DNA of 64,000 bases from RGIG995 sp045603745 (GTDB taxonomy: Bacteria; Bacillota; Clostridia; Oscillospirales; UBA644). The position numbers were made by a program, and so were the translations under genes. This document shows positions 50,364-59,375 of the stretch, in pieces. Position 1 is the first letter of the stretch; every line of letters begins with the position of its first letter. Below the pieces are notes generated by a model, which did no database searches, was not told the origin of the DNA, and saw only the letters and a program-made list of their open reading frames with translations. The stretch lies in the NCBI GenBank assembly GCA_045603745.1, contig JAZUMQ010000012.1, positions 19,503-83,502 on the forward strand. Direction: 5' to 3'.

Positions 50364-52147
50364 AATATACTGCAGATTATCTTGTTTCCCGGCGGAAAGA
50401 GAAGTGGGAAGAATCTTACGATATTGAGTTTGACAAGAAATTTCGGAGCGCCGTTGCGAAACGGTTGACCGAAGATCGGGAACTGCTTGCCGAGGTTCAG
50501 GCGAACCCGGAAAAGTTGGTCGAGTTGGTTTTTGTCGTTGTGGATAAACGGCAAAAGACAATGCCCTTCTTTTTGAATGCGGTTCAGCATGAATTTGTCG
50601 GGCAGTTGAACCAAGCGATTGCGGATTACCGTGCCGGGTTGATTTCGTCGATCACGCTGTTGGTATTGAAAGGGCGTCAACAGGGGTTTACAACATTCAT
50701 TACCGCATATCAGTTGGCTTGTTGTATTCTAAACCGAAATTTTCAGGGATTTACCCTTGCAGATGAAAGTTCCAATACGGAAACCATCTTTCAAAACAAG
50801 GCGAAATTTGTGTATTCTCAACTGCCTGACGTATTAAAACCTACTGAAAAATTTAACAACCGTCGGCAGTTTCTTTTTGAGTTGATCAACAGTGGGTGGG
50901 AAGTTGATACTGCCACAAAGCAGGTCGGACGTTCCCGGACGATCAATTTTTTTCATGGATCGGAATGTGCCTTTTGGAGAGACGGAATTGCCTCGATTCA
51001 AGCGGCCTTGGGGGAAGCCCTTACCAAGGATTGCATTGGGATTTATGAGAGTACCGCAAACGGCTATAACGACTATGAAAAGATGTGGAACAGCGGGGTG
51101 TTTGTAAACTGTTTTTACGAATGGTGGAAAACGCCGGAATACCGCGACACATTGAAAAATGCGGAGGTCCGAAAAGAGTTTTTGGAACAAATCGAAAAGG
51201 GATCCGACTGGATCCACGATCGGTTACGGTGGTTGAGAGACGAGAAAAACTTGGACGAGGAACAGTTGTACTGGTACTGGAACAAATACAAGAAGTATCT
51301 CGACAAAAACCTGATCAAACAGGAATATCCCTGTTTTCCTCAGGAAGCGTTTCTTTTGTCCGGGAAGCCTGTGTTCGATACGGTTGCGATTCATGGCAGA
51401 CTTGCAAGCCTGCAAAAGCCTTTGAAGGTCGGATATTTTGAGTATGATTACGACGGGTTGAAGATCTCCAATATTCATTGGGTTAATGATCGAAACGGCA
51501 TGGTTCAGTTGTATTATCTGCCAAACTCTCCCCAAGTGACCAAGTATGCCATAGGTGGAGATACCGCCGGAGAAGGTTCGGACTTCTTTACCGCACACGT
51601 GTTAGATGCGAAGACCGGGGCGCAGGTTGCTCACATGAAACACGAATTCGATTCGGATTTATATGCCCGACAGGTGTATTGCCTTGGGTGGTATTATAAA
51701 TGGGCCCTCGTCGGGATCGAAGCAAACTTCGATGTGCACCCGATCAAGGAACTTCAACGACTGGGGTACCCGAATCAGTACATCCGAGAATCCGTGGACT
51801 CCAATACCGGGAAAAAGGCGAAAAAGTTCGGATTCCGGACGGACGAGTTGACGAGACCGACGATAATCTCTCGACTGATCGGCATCGTTCGGGATCACGT
51901 GGATACCATCAATGATCTGGCGACGTTGGAAGAATTGCAGACTATTGTGAAATCGAAGACGGGGAGACCGGAGGCACCTTCGGGAAAACACGATGACGAC
52001 ATGATGGGGCTTGCGATTGCACATGAAGTTCGAACCCAGGTTTATTTTGATGAACACAAAATCCCGCTTCTTCAGCAGGATTTCTTTGGTACGGAATGGG
52101 AATCTTCCGGGTGGAAAGATTACGAAGAAAAAATAGAAATTATCTAA
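50360..52147 (+). CDS. Terminase large subunit
   Basis: 595 residues. The N-terminal ATPase has a variant P-loop, K-G-R-Q-Q-G-F-T-T (about residue 98), and a probable Walker B further on. The C-terminal RNase H-like nuclease has G-G-D-T-A-G-E-G-S-D (about 398) and G-K-H-D-D-D-M-M-G. It drives DNA packaging and cuts concatemers. The start is TTG, overlapping the small-subunit stop. Confidence 0.93.
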   Translation: MKYTADYLVSRRKEKWEESYDIEFDKKFRSAVAKRLTEDRELLAEVQANPEKLVELVFVVVDKRQKTMPFFLNAVQHEFVGQLNQAIADYRAGLISSITLLVLKGRQQGFTTFITAYQLACCILNRNFQGFTLADESSNTETIFQNKAKFVYSQLPDVLKPTEKFNNRRQFLFELINSGWEVDTATKQVGRSRTINFFHGSECAFWRDGIASIQAALGEALTKDCIGIYESTANGYNDYEKMWNSGVFVNCFYEWWKTPEYRDTLKNAEVRKEFLEQIEKGSDWIHDRLRWLRDEKNLDEEQLYWYWNKYKKYLDKNLIKQEYPCFPQEAFLLSGKPVFDTVAIHGRLASLQKPLKVGYFEYDYDGLKISNIHWVNDRNGMVQLYYLPNSPQVTKYAIGGDTAGEGSDFFTAHVLDAKTGAQVAHMKHEFDSDLYARQVYCLGWYYKWALVGIEANFDVHPIKELQRLGYPNQYIRESVDSNTGKKAKKFGFRTDELTRPTIISRLIGIVRDHVDTINDLATLEELQTIVKSKTGRPEAPSGKHDDDMMGLAIAHEVRTQVYFDEHKIPLLQQDFFGTEWESSGWKDYEEKIEII

Positions 52148-52177
52148 ATTCACAGACGTTTGGGAAAGGTGGAAAAT

Positions 52178-52456
52178 ATGCAGGTATTGCTTGTTTGTGC
52201 GGTTGGAATCTTGAACATTGTTTGTTTTCTTATCGGCGTTCGTGTCGGAAGCCGATGCGAGAAAACAGAAGAAAAACGAGATGACGCTCCTGCAAAGGAC
52301 AAAAAGACTCTTGTTGACCTTTTGGTGGAAAAAAGACAAGATCATTTTCGGAAAGAGCAGGAAAAAGAAGTTCAAATAGAAGAAGACCGGAAACGTCGGA
52401 TCTTGGCAAACATCGAGAATTACGACGGCACCGACTTCGGACAAGTAGAAGTATAA
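52178..52456 (+). CDS. Small membrane-anchored phage protein
   Basis: 92 residues: one helix at about 2-22, then a charged helical region with many Lys and Glu. AAAGGTGG precedes the ATG. It sits between terminase and portal; the role is unknown. Confidence 0.6.
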   Translation: MQVLLVCAVGILNIVCFLIGVRVGSRCEKTEEKRDDAPAKDKKTLVDLLVEKRQDHFRKEQEKEVQIEEDRKRRILANIENYDGTDFGQVEV

Positions 52457-52468
52457 GGGGGTGGGTAA

Positions 52469-54238
52469 ATGGAAAGAGAAGATCTTCAGGAGATTAAAGA
52501 AACTCCGATTTGGGCGTTGTACGAAAAGGGGAAACGCTTTCATGATATGATCGGTACTTATAGCGATACGGACCGAAATTGGCGTTTTTACAACGACGAC
52601 CAATGGGGCGGCGCAAAATTGGGCGGAATGGAACCCCTTCAAGAGAATTTCATTAAACCCATCGTTGACTATAAGTTTTCGGTTATTCACGACAATTTGT
52701 TTGCAATCCAGTTTGAAGTTCAAAACGGCGAAGATAGGCTTTTTCAATTACCGGTATCCAGTTATTGTGATATGCTGAACCGCTACGCTTCCAAGTTTTG
52801 GGAATGGAACAAGATGGACCAAAAATGCCGTCTTGTTACCTTGGATGCGGCAGTGAACAGTGAGGGCATTCTGTACTTAACCTACGACGTTAACAACAAG
52901 ATTCCCGTCGCCGAGGTCGTGGAAAAAGGCGACGTTTTCTACGCAAACGAAAACACGGAAGATATTCAGAGTCAACCTTATATCCTGATTCGCCAAAGAA
53001 TTCCGTTAGTTAATGCGGTGGATCTGGCGTTTTCTTTGGGAGTTTCCCAAGAGAAAATTTCTTTGATTCTCCCGGACAGTGACAATTTCGACCAAGCCGG
53101 GGATTCCGCAAAGAAAGAAGTGGACGGTAAAGTTACGCTGATTTACAAGCTCTACAAAAAAGACGGTCGAGTTTTTTACAGTCTTTCGTCTCGATGCTGT
53201 GAGTTAGAAACCGACGTAAATACCGGGCTTACCCGTTACCCCTTGGGACATTTTACTTGGGAAACCAAGAAAGGAAGTAGCCGAGGAGAAGGGGAGGTTC
53301 GGAGGTTGATTCCGAACCAGATCGAAGTGAACCGGATGCTGATGCGCCGGGTACTTACCGCCAAAAGCCAGGCGCACCCTTACAAGGTCGTTGACGTCAG
53401 CAAGATTGAAAATCCTGAAGTTTTGAATTCTGTCGGCGGAACGTTGCGGACGAAAGGTAATACGGTGGAAGACATTCGAAAAGCAGTTGGAACGATTCCT
53501 CCGGCGCAGATGTCTCCCGATGCAAGGGAGCTGCAGGCAGAAATCATCGGAACTTCGAGAGAACTTGCCGGTGCGGGCGATATTGCCACAGGGCAGATCA
53601 ATCCGGAGCAGACGTCCGGACGGGCGATGTTGGTGGTAAAACGTGCGTCGGAAGCCCCGATTGCACCGAAAACCGAGCGATTCAAAGATTTTGTGGAAGA
53701 CATCGGTTTGATCCTTCAGGATTTCATTATTGCTTATTCTCAAGACGGAATCGATATGGAAATGGTCCATGTGAATGAGCAAACCGGCAAAGAGACGATC
53801 AGCATCGTAAACGTCCGACAGGACGTTCTGCGTCAGTTGAAGGCTTCCGTAAAAATTGAAGTTACGCCCAAGGGATCCTTTGATAAATATGCCCAAGAAG
53901 AAACGTTGGAAAATTTCTTTGCGCAAGGCTATTTCAGATCGGATCGCGTCGGGGAATTAGAAATATTTGTAAGCCTTTTGGATGACGGTTCTCTTTCTCC
54001 CAAAAGAAAGTTGGAAAAAGCAGTCCAAAAAATTCGGGAAGAACAACAGAAGATTGCGCAAACCAAAGCCAAGGCACAGGTGCTGATGCAAAAGGTTCGG
54101 AATTTCTTTTCCTCCGACCTGGAAGGACAAGCTCGGCAGGTTTCCGAGGCTCGTAAGGTTATGGGACAGTCGGCACCGGCTCTTTCTTCTCCGGCTTCGG
54201 AGGAGGAAATGCTGATGAATAATCCGGATGATAATTAA
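52469..54238 (+). CDS. Portal protein
   Basis: 589 residues, the size of podovirus portals. Typical features are the N-terminal W-R-F-Y-N-D-D-Q-W and N-F-I-K-P-I-V-D-Y-K, a central helical stem (Q-I-E-V-N-R-M-L-M-R-R), and a Gln/Lys-rich coiled C-terminus. It forms the ring through which DNA enters and leaves. AAGGGGGTG precedes the ATG. Confidence 0.88.
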   Translation: MEREDLQEIKETPIWALYEKGKRFHDMIGTYSDTDRNWRFYNDDQWGGAKLGGMEPLQENFIKPIVDYKFSVIHDNLFAIQFEVQNGEDRLFQLPVSSYCDMLNRYASKFWEWNKMDQKCRLVTLDAAVNSEGILYLTYDVNNKIPVAEVVEKGDVFYANENTEDIQSQPYILIRQRIPLVNAVDLAFSLGVSQEKISLILPDSDNFDQAGDSAKKEVDGKVTLIYKLYKKDGRVFYSLSSRCCELETDVNTGLTRYPLGHFTWETKKGSSRGEGEVRRLIPNQIEVNRMLMRRVLTAKSQAHPYKVVDVSKIENPEVLNSVGGTLRTKGNTVEDIRKAVGTIPPAQMSPDARELQAEIIGTSRELAGAGDIATGQINPEQTSGRAMLVVKRASEAPIAPKTERFKDFVEDIGLILQDFIIAYSQDGIDMEMVHVNEQTGKETISIVNVRQDVLRQLKASVKIEVTPKGSFDKYAQEETLENFFAQGYFRSDRVGELEIFVSLLDDGSLSPKRKLEKAVQKIREEQQKIAQTKAKAQVLMQKVRNFFSSDLEGQARQVSEARKVMGQSAPALSSPASEEEMLMNNPDDN

Positions 54239-54377
54239 GGAGGGTGTCGCGATGAAGACTTAACGGAAGTAATATTTAGCTTTATTTTTTAGTCAAACCA
54301 CGTCCGAGCATTGAAGACGTTAAAAGCACATGGACCTGGGAAGCAAACCCAAACGAAAAAATAGGAAGGAGAATTTC
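54239..54377 (+). other. Gap with three-codon ORF after the portal gene
   Basis: A strong AGGAGG site leads to ATG AAG ACT TAA (54252-54263), after which no frame stays open. It may be the remnant of a lost gene or a leader peptide. No hairpin is present. Confidence 0.5.
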
Positions 54378-55145
54378 ATGGAAAACAATGAAATCCCTGT
54401 ACCTGTAGAAGGTACTGAAAACACGGAGCAAACCGTAGAAAAAACCCCGCAAAAACTCTACACCGAGGATGAGCTGAACGCAAAGCTCGATGAAGGGTAT
54501 CGGAAAAAGATTGGGCGGAGAGAAGCCAAGATCCGAAAGGAATACAAGCCCTTGGAAGACTTGGCGGAAGCTATGAAACTCGGCACCGGAAAGAATACGG
54601 TTCCCGAGGTGCTCGAATACGTCCAGAATTTTTACAAGGATAAGGGTGTTGATATGCCTGTGGCAAAGCAATACTCCGAAAAGGACGTTGAAATCTTGGC
54701 CCGAAGTGATGCGGATGAAATCATTTCCGCCGGTACGGAGGAAGTTTTGGACGAATTGAAGCGGCTCACGGATCTTGGCGTAGATCGTATGTCGGACCGG
54801 GAAAGGGCGATGTTCAGCCATCTTGCACAGCATCAAAAGAATGCGAAAAAGATGCAGGAACTTGCCGACCTTGGGATTCCGAAAGAGATCTATGAAAGTG
54901 AAGAGTTTACTTCGTTCGCTTCCATGTTCCATTCTGACGTTCCGATGGAAAAAGTGTACGAAAACTACGAAAAAATCAGACCGAAAGAAAACATCAAACC
55001 TATGGGATCCGTCGCCAGTACGACCCCCGCCAACAACGTGAAAGACTTTTATTCGCAAACAGAAGTTAAGAAGTTTTCACGGGAATATCTCGACAAGAAT
55101 CCCGATGTGTATCAAAAGGTTCTTGAGAGTATGCGGAAATGGTGA
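54378..55145 (+). CDS. Capsid scaffolding protein
   Basis: 255 residues, acidic N-terminus, helical and charged throughout (L-D-E-G-Y-R-K-K-I-G-R-R-E-A-K), no hydrophobic segments, directly before the coat protein. This is the usual place and composition of a scaffold. GGAAGGAG precedes the ATG at 54378. Confidence 0.8.
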   Translation: MENNEIPVPVEGTENTEQTVEKTPQKLYTEDELNAKLDEGYRKKIGRREAKIRKEYKPLEDLAEAMKLGTGKNTVPEVLEYVQNFYKDKGVDMPVAKQYSEKDVEILARSDADEIISAGTEEVLDELKRLTDLGVDRMSDRERAMFSHLAQHQKNAKKMQELADLGIPKEIYESEEFTSFASMFHSDVPMEKVYENYEKIRPKENIKPMGSVASTTPANNVKDFYSQTEVKKFSREYLDKNPDVYQKVLESMRKW

Positions 55146-55179
55146 GGATCCCTCGTAACGAAAGAGAGGAAATTATACT

Positions 55180-56046
55180 ATGTCCGTAGAAAACTATATG
55201 CCGACCATTTGGTCGAAAAGTATTTATGACAAATCCGAGGAAAGGGGTGCGCTGGTACAGGACTGTAACCGTCAGTATGAAGGGGAAGTTCAGTACGCTC
55301 ACAGCGTCAAGATCCTCGGTGTCGGCGACGTCACGATCGGAGATTATGTCGGTCAAGAAATCGACTTCGAAAAGATGACTGCGCCTGAACATATTCTCAA
55401 CATCGACGTGTCCAAATACTTCGCTGTGGAGATTGACGACGTGGATGCAGTCCAGTCAAACCCCCAGCTTTTTGAAGAATTCACTACCCGCGCTGCCAAT
55501 AGAATCGCATTGGAGCGCGACAAGTTTGTCGGTGCTTTGGTTGCCGGTAAGGCACAATCTTCCGTAGATAAAAAAGAGGGGAATGCCATCTATAAAACCG
55601 GTGCGGAAAACGTGATTGTTGCCACCAACAAGACCCGCGCTGCGATCCGCGCCGCCTTCGACGCTGCCATTGTGCAGTTGAAAGAAAACAACTTTATGGA
55701 CGGCGGTGTCATTGAAGTGGCTCCCGCGGATTACGCCTTGTTCCGGGATGATCTGATTGAGCTGAAGACCAGCAACGACGATCTTTTGCGGAGAGGGGTT
55801 GTGGGTACTTACTACAAGTACGAGACCAAAGAAACCAACAACGTTTACCGGGATGAACAATATTCCTATGCCATCGTTCGTTCCAAGCGGTGTATTGCGT
55901 TTGCCGGACAGATCGACAAAGTCAAAGCCGGCTCTTTTGAAAAGAAATTCGGCGATTACGTAAAAGGGTTGAACGTATTCGGAGCAGAGATCATCGATCA
56001 GGATCAACTGGTGGTCGTTAAGATCCCCTTGATCGCAACCGCGTAA
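55180..56046 (+). CDS. Major capsid protein
   Basis: 288 residues. The N-terminal S-V-E-N-Y-M-P-T-I-W-S-K-S-I-Y-D and the following sequence fit an HK97-fold coat protein of podovirus/P22-like type. Codon use is strongly biased to frequent codons, as expected for the most abundant virion protein. AGAGAGGAA precedes the ATG. Confidence 0.85.
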   Translation: MSVENYMPTIWSKSIYDKSEERGALVQDCNRQYEGEVQYAHSVKILGVGDVTIGDYVGQEIDFEKMTAPEHILNIDVSKYFAVEIDDVDAVQSNPQLFEEFTTRAANRIALERDKFVGALVAGKAQSSVDKKEGNAIYKTGAENVIVATNKTRAAIRAAFDAAIVQLKENNFMDGGVIEVAPADYALFRDDLIELKTSNDDLLRRGVVGTYYKYETKETNNVYRDEQYSYAIVRSKRCIAFAGQIDKVKAGSFEKKFGDYVKGLNVFGAEIIDQDQLVVVKIPLIATA

Positions 56047-56062
56047 GAAAGGAAGGATAACG

Positions 56063-56275
56063 ATGATTCGAATTGTATTGGTAAATACTGATTTCCGTGA
56101 CCGCCATACGGGAAAAATCCACAAGGCGGGCAAAACACTGAAAATGTCTGACGACAGAATCACGGAAGTAAGAAGTGTCAACCCCGATTTCGTGACCGTG
56201 ATCGGTACGGTTGAAGAAGAACCTGAAACTGCCCCGGAAGATACCGAAGAAGCAAAGGCAGTGAAAAACAAGTAA
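56063..56275 (+). CDS. Small head-associated protein
   Basis: 70 residues; an N-terminal strand-rich part and a Glu/Pro-rich tail. GAAAGGAAGG precedes the ATG. Possibly a capsid decoration or minor head protein. Confidence 0.55.
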   Translation: MIRIVLVNTDFRDRHTGKIHKAGKTLKMSDDRITEVRSVNPDFVTVIGTVEEEPETAPEDTEEAKAVKNK

Positions 56276-56308
56276 AATCCCGAGGAAAGTCCCTCAGGAA
56301 TAAGACAT

Positions 56309-56342
56309 AAAGGGAGAGGGCAAGATGTTCTCTCCCTTTTTC
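56309..56342 (+). terminator. Terminator after the head genes
   Basis: Stem AAAGGGAGAG / CTCTCCCTTT with an 11-base loop and a T-run. It lies inside the late operon and could set the ratio of head to tail gene expression. Confidence 0.75.
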
Positions 56343-56383
56343 CCAATTAAGAGAATTGATAAAATACGGAGGTTTATGCAAAA

Positions 56384-56722
56384 ATGGAATACGAAATTTT
56401 TGTGAGACAGCCCAGTGTTGAGTTGCACCGAGGAATCCGCGTAAGAAAAGAAACCGAAATCACATACGAATCCGAAAATGCCAAGCAGACGGTAAAGGAT
56501 TTGGTTTTGAATATAGAGGCGAAAGAGTCTGGAACCAGTGGTTTGAATTCCTATGAATCCGAGAACAAAATTCGGATCCGACTCAACGAAGGGGATATTT
56601 TGTTGTTTGAGGAAAAGCGGGGATTCTATTTGCCGGCATCCGCATTTTGCTCTCCCCAGCAAGGGGCGGAAGATCTTGCCGCTCTTGAACACGTGAAATT
56701 GCCTGAAGAAATTACTTGTTAA
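56384..56722 (+). CDS. Phage protein of unknown function
   Basis: 112 residues, mixed strands, K-Q-T-V-K-D-L-V-L-N-I and R-I-R-L-N-E-G-D patterns. It is between the head genes and the receptor-binding protein, so a structural role is likely. Confidence 0.6.
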   Translation: MEYEIFVRQPSVELHRGIRVRKETEITYESENAKQTVKDLVLNIEAKESGTSGLNSYESENKIRIRLNEGDILLFEEKRGFYLPASAFCSPQQGAEDLAALEHVKLPEEITC

Positions 56723-56735
56723 AAAGGAGAACTTC

Positions 56736-58328
56736 ATGGGACAAACGATTATTAAGGTTAAATGTACTGACCAAGAATTGGAGATCATTGAAGATCCCGT
56801 TGTTTCCTCCGGCGGTTTTAACGAAAACAAGGTTGTTTTTGAATTCTGTCCTCTTTGGAGTGGTTTTGAAAAGTACGGTGTTTTTTATGTAACGGAGAAA
56901 AACGTTTGTTACGCCCCTATAGGCGAAGATGACAGTTGTATTATTCCCCATGAAGTTTGTGAACGAGCCGCGACAATTCACATTGGAGCGTTTGGGGTAA
57001 ATTCGGAGGGGATAAGAAGAAGTACCAATGAAATCAAGTACAAAATTGTTAAAGGTGCCATTGAATCCGGGCACAAACCAAGTGACCCTACCCCAGATCT
57101 CTACACACAGATTCTTTCAAGGATAGATTCTATTTGTGCCGCAGCTGAATCGGCAGCAGAATCTGCAAAACAAACCGCGGAAGCTGCCGCAGTCGCAAAT
57201 TCCGCCGCCAAAGATGCAAATGAAGCCGCGGACAATGCGAATAAAGCCGCGTACAATGCGAACAAAGCCGCGGACAATATAAATAATGCAGTGCAACAAG
57301 CAACCACCGCCGCGGACAATGCAAATAACGCGGCGACTTCGGCAGATAATGCAGCAGACAGGGCCTCCAGCGCCACGTCCGATGCGCAGGAGGCGACGCA
57401 GGAATGTTCGCTTCTCGTTGCCGAGGTTGAGCAAAAGCTGGAAAACGGGGATTTCACGCCGAAAAAGAACGTGGATTATTTCACTCCGGAAGAAAAACAG
57501 GAAATGATCAACGACGTCTTGTCCTCCCTTCCACGCGATATTACCATTACTTCCTGGAAGGCGGTGCAGGAAGTTGTCCGCGCCGGCAAAGCCGCAGAGG
57601 TGTTCTCCATCGGAGATCAGATCGAGTGTCAGCACGACGTATTCGGAACCCTTTTGTGGGACGTAATCGGAATTGACCACGATACCCCTGCGGATAGCCA
57701 ATATGAACATAGTATCACGTTGCAATTACACGACTGTCTTTCCGAACCATTTATGTTCGATGAACGAGAGCCGATTAGCGCAATTTCACACTATCGAACC
57801 TATGGTAGCAATACTTGGAGAGATTCTGCACTGCGTCAATGGTTGAACTCGGATAGTGCCGCCGGAAATTGGTGGGTATCTCAAACAGGAACTGATGTAG
57901 CCCCAGATTACGCTACGACCCACGACGGATTTATGAAGGGGTTGGATGAAGATTTCCTTTCAGTTGTTGGGGCGGTATCGAAGTGCACCCTTTTAAACGA
58001 CTTTGAATCAAGGGACTTGTCGTTTACAGATGACACCTTCTTTTTGTTGTCGAAGACTGAAATTTATGGCGGATTGAATTACGGTATCGCCGAAGGAAAG
58101 GCATATCCTTATTACGCTTTAAATTCAGATCTTGCCATGCCGGGCGACGGAGATGATTCTAATCGTATCAAATACCTGCGAGGTTACGCATCAGGTTGGG
58201 CTCTTCGCTCTATCAAGCAAGGTGACGGTCTGTACAACATTCGATATGTATCGAACACGGGAGGTTCGGCTCGTCAACATGGTGCACGTAATACTGACGG
58301 AATAGCACCGGCGTGTTGCATTTATTAA
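56736..58328 (+). CDS. Receptor-binding/tail fibre protein with DUF6273-like C-terminus
   Basis: 530 residues in three parts. Residues 1-125 are beta-rich, like an attachment domain. Residues 130-230 are a long Ala/Asn-rich coiled coil with seven-residue repeats (A-A-D-N-A-N-K). Residues 270-530 are a DUF6273/C-type-lectin-like domain with W-R-D-S-A-L-R-Q-W-L-N and the closing W-A-L-R-S ... G-I-A-P-A. The C-terminus resembles the variable region of diversity-generating retroelement targets. It probably binds the host surface. Confidence 0.78.
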   Translation: MGQTIIKVKCTDQELEIIEDPVVSSGGFNENKVVFEFCPLWSGFEKYGVFYVTEKNVCYAPIGEDDSCIIPHEVCERAATIHIGAFGVNSEGIRRSTNEIKYKIVKGAIESGHKPSDPTPDLYTQILSRIDSICAAAESAAESAKQTAEAAAVANSAAKDANEAADNANKAAYNANKAADNINNAVQQATTAADNANNAATSADNAADRASSATSDAQEATQECSLLVAEVEQKLENGDFTPKKNVDYFTPEEKQEMINDVLSSLPRDITITSWKAVQEVVRAGKAAEVFSIGDQIECQHDVFGTLLWDVIGIDHDTPADSQYEHSITLQLHDCLSEPFMFDEREPISAISHYRTYGSNTWRDSALRQWLNSDSAAGNWWVSQTGTDVAPDYATTHDGFMKGLDEDFLSVVGAVSKCTLLNDFESRDLSFTDDTFFLLSKTEIYGGLNYGIAEGKAYPYYALNSDLAMPGDGDDSNRIKYLRGYASGWALRSIKQGDGLYNIRYVSNTGGSARQHGARNTDGIAPACCIY

Positions 58329-58341
58329 GGAGGTGTAGAGA

Positions 58342-58815
58342 ATGTTTAAGTTTATAACCGAGAAAGAACAAATTCTTCGAGCAAAAAGAGACTTGAAATC
58401 CGTTTCCGCTCGCCAAAAAAATGCTGAGGTCGTAACTTCTATTGCGTTTGTTACAATGGCAGAAAACGGAAATATCGACGACGTCACAGCTTCGGAGCAC
58501 GTTGACTTGTTTTCCCCATGGGCGAGCAACGTTGCGTATTCCGTGAACGCATTGCGGGAATATAACGGTTCTTTATATCGTTGCGTACAAGCCCACACTT
58601 CCCAAGACGATTGGACTCCCGATGCCACCGCCGCACTTTGGACGAGGGTAGCAGATCCTAACGAAGAATATCCCGCATGGTCGCAACCCATCGGCGCACG
58701 TGACTCTTATGGAATAGGAGATAAGGTGTCTCACAGTGATAAAAAGTGGACGTCCGTCGTAGACGGCAACGTTTGGGAGCCTGGCGTTTACGGTTGGGAG
58801 GAGGTTTTAGAATGA
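58342..58815 (+). CDS. Carbohydrate-binding phage protein (CBM5/12-like)
   Basis: 157 residues. Two chitin-binding-like units are seen: S-V-N-A-L-R-E-Y-N-G-S-L-Y-R-C near residue 67 with A-A-L-W-T-R-V, and a second near the end (Y-G-I-G-D-K-V-S-H). It may help the tail bind surface glycans. It overlaps the next start by four bases. Confidence 0.75.
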   Translation: MFKFITEKEQILRAKRDLKSVSARQKNAEVVTSIAFVTMAENGNIDDVTASEHVDLFSPWASNVAYSVNALREYNGSLYRCVQAHTSQDDWTPDATAALWTRVADPNEEYPAWSQPIGARDSYGIGDKVSHSDKKWTSVVDGNVWEPGVYGWEEVLE

Positions 58816-59375
58816 AACTCGAAATATTTGAAAAAAAATGCCTTGCGCTGATCGAAGAACTAAATCCAGAAAGTCAATACCTTACCGACGACGTTGACAT
58901 TAGAGCAAAGATATATGAAGTTATCAACCAAATCATGTTTGAGGTCATTCGGATTAAAAAATTGCCAAAATATATCGAAGTGGAAGTTTCCAATGGGGAA
59001 CTCCTCACCTTTGAAAATCTTGGCGGGCATTGCGGCTACGAGGTGTTTCAGCTGTGTGCTGTGCACGGCGTGAAGTACGATTCTAAGGCAGACGGTACTG
59101 TTCTGAAGTTTTTGGAGGACGGAACGGCAGAGATTGAAGTGTACGTGTATCCGGAGCGGATTACGGAAAAGACGAAGGCGAAAAGTTTTGAGTTGGAGCT
59201 GCCTGCAGAGATTCTCGAGGTTATGGTTTACGGTGTTGCGGCAGATCTTCTTAAAAGTGATGAGTCTGCAAATTTTGGGAAAATTTACGCTGATCGCTAT
59301 GAAACGATGCTGCGGAGAATCGACCCCCGATACCAGCTCTATGGAATTTCATATGAAGGCGGGGTGAATATTTGA
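58812..59375 (+). CDS. Phage structural protein, adaptor-like
   Basis: 187 residues, mostly helical with a beta-rich centre (F-E-N-L-G-G-H-C-G-Y). Placed between the receptor-binding genes and the stabilisation-type protein, it is a possible head-tail adaptor. The name is an inference from position. Confidence 0.55.
   Translation: MKLEIFEKKCLALIEELNPESQYLTDDVDIRAKIYEVINQIMFEVIRIKKLPKYIEVEVSNGELLTFENLGGHCGYEVFQLCAVHGVKYDSKADGTVLKFLEDGTAEIEVYVYPERITEKTKAKSFELELPAEILEVMVYGVAADLLKSDESANFGKIYADRYETMLRRIDPRYQLYGISYEGGVNI

Noticed and set aside
51659..52747. 362-codon minus-strand frame across terL and portal
   Set aside because: It crosses two well-supported genes, has no ribosome site, and reads as antisense of them.
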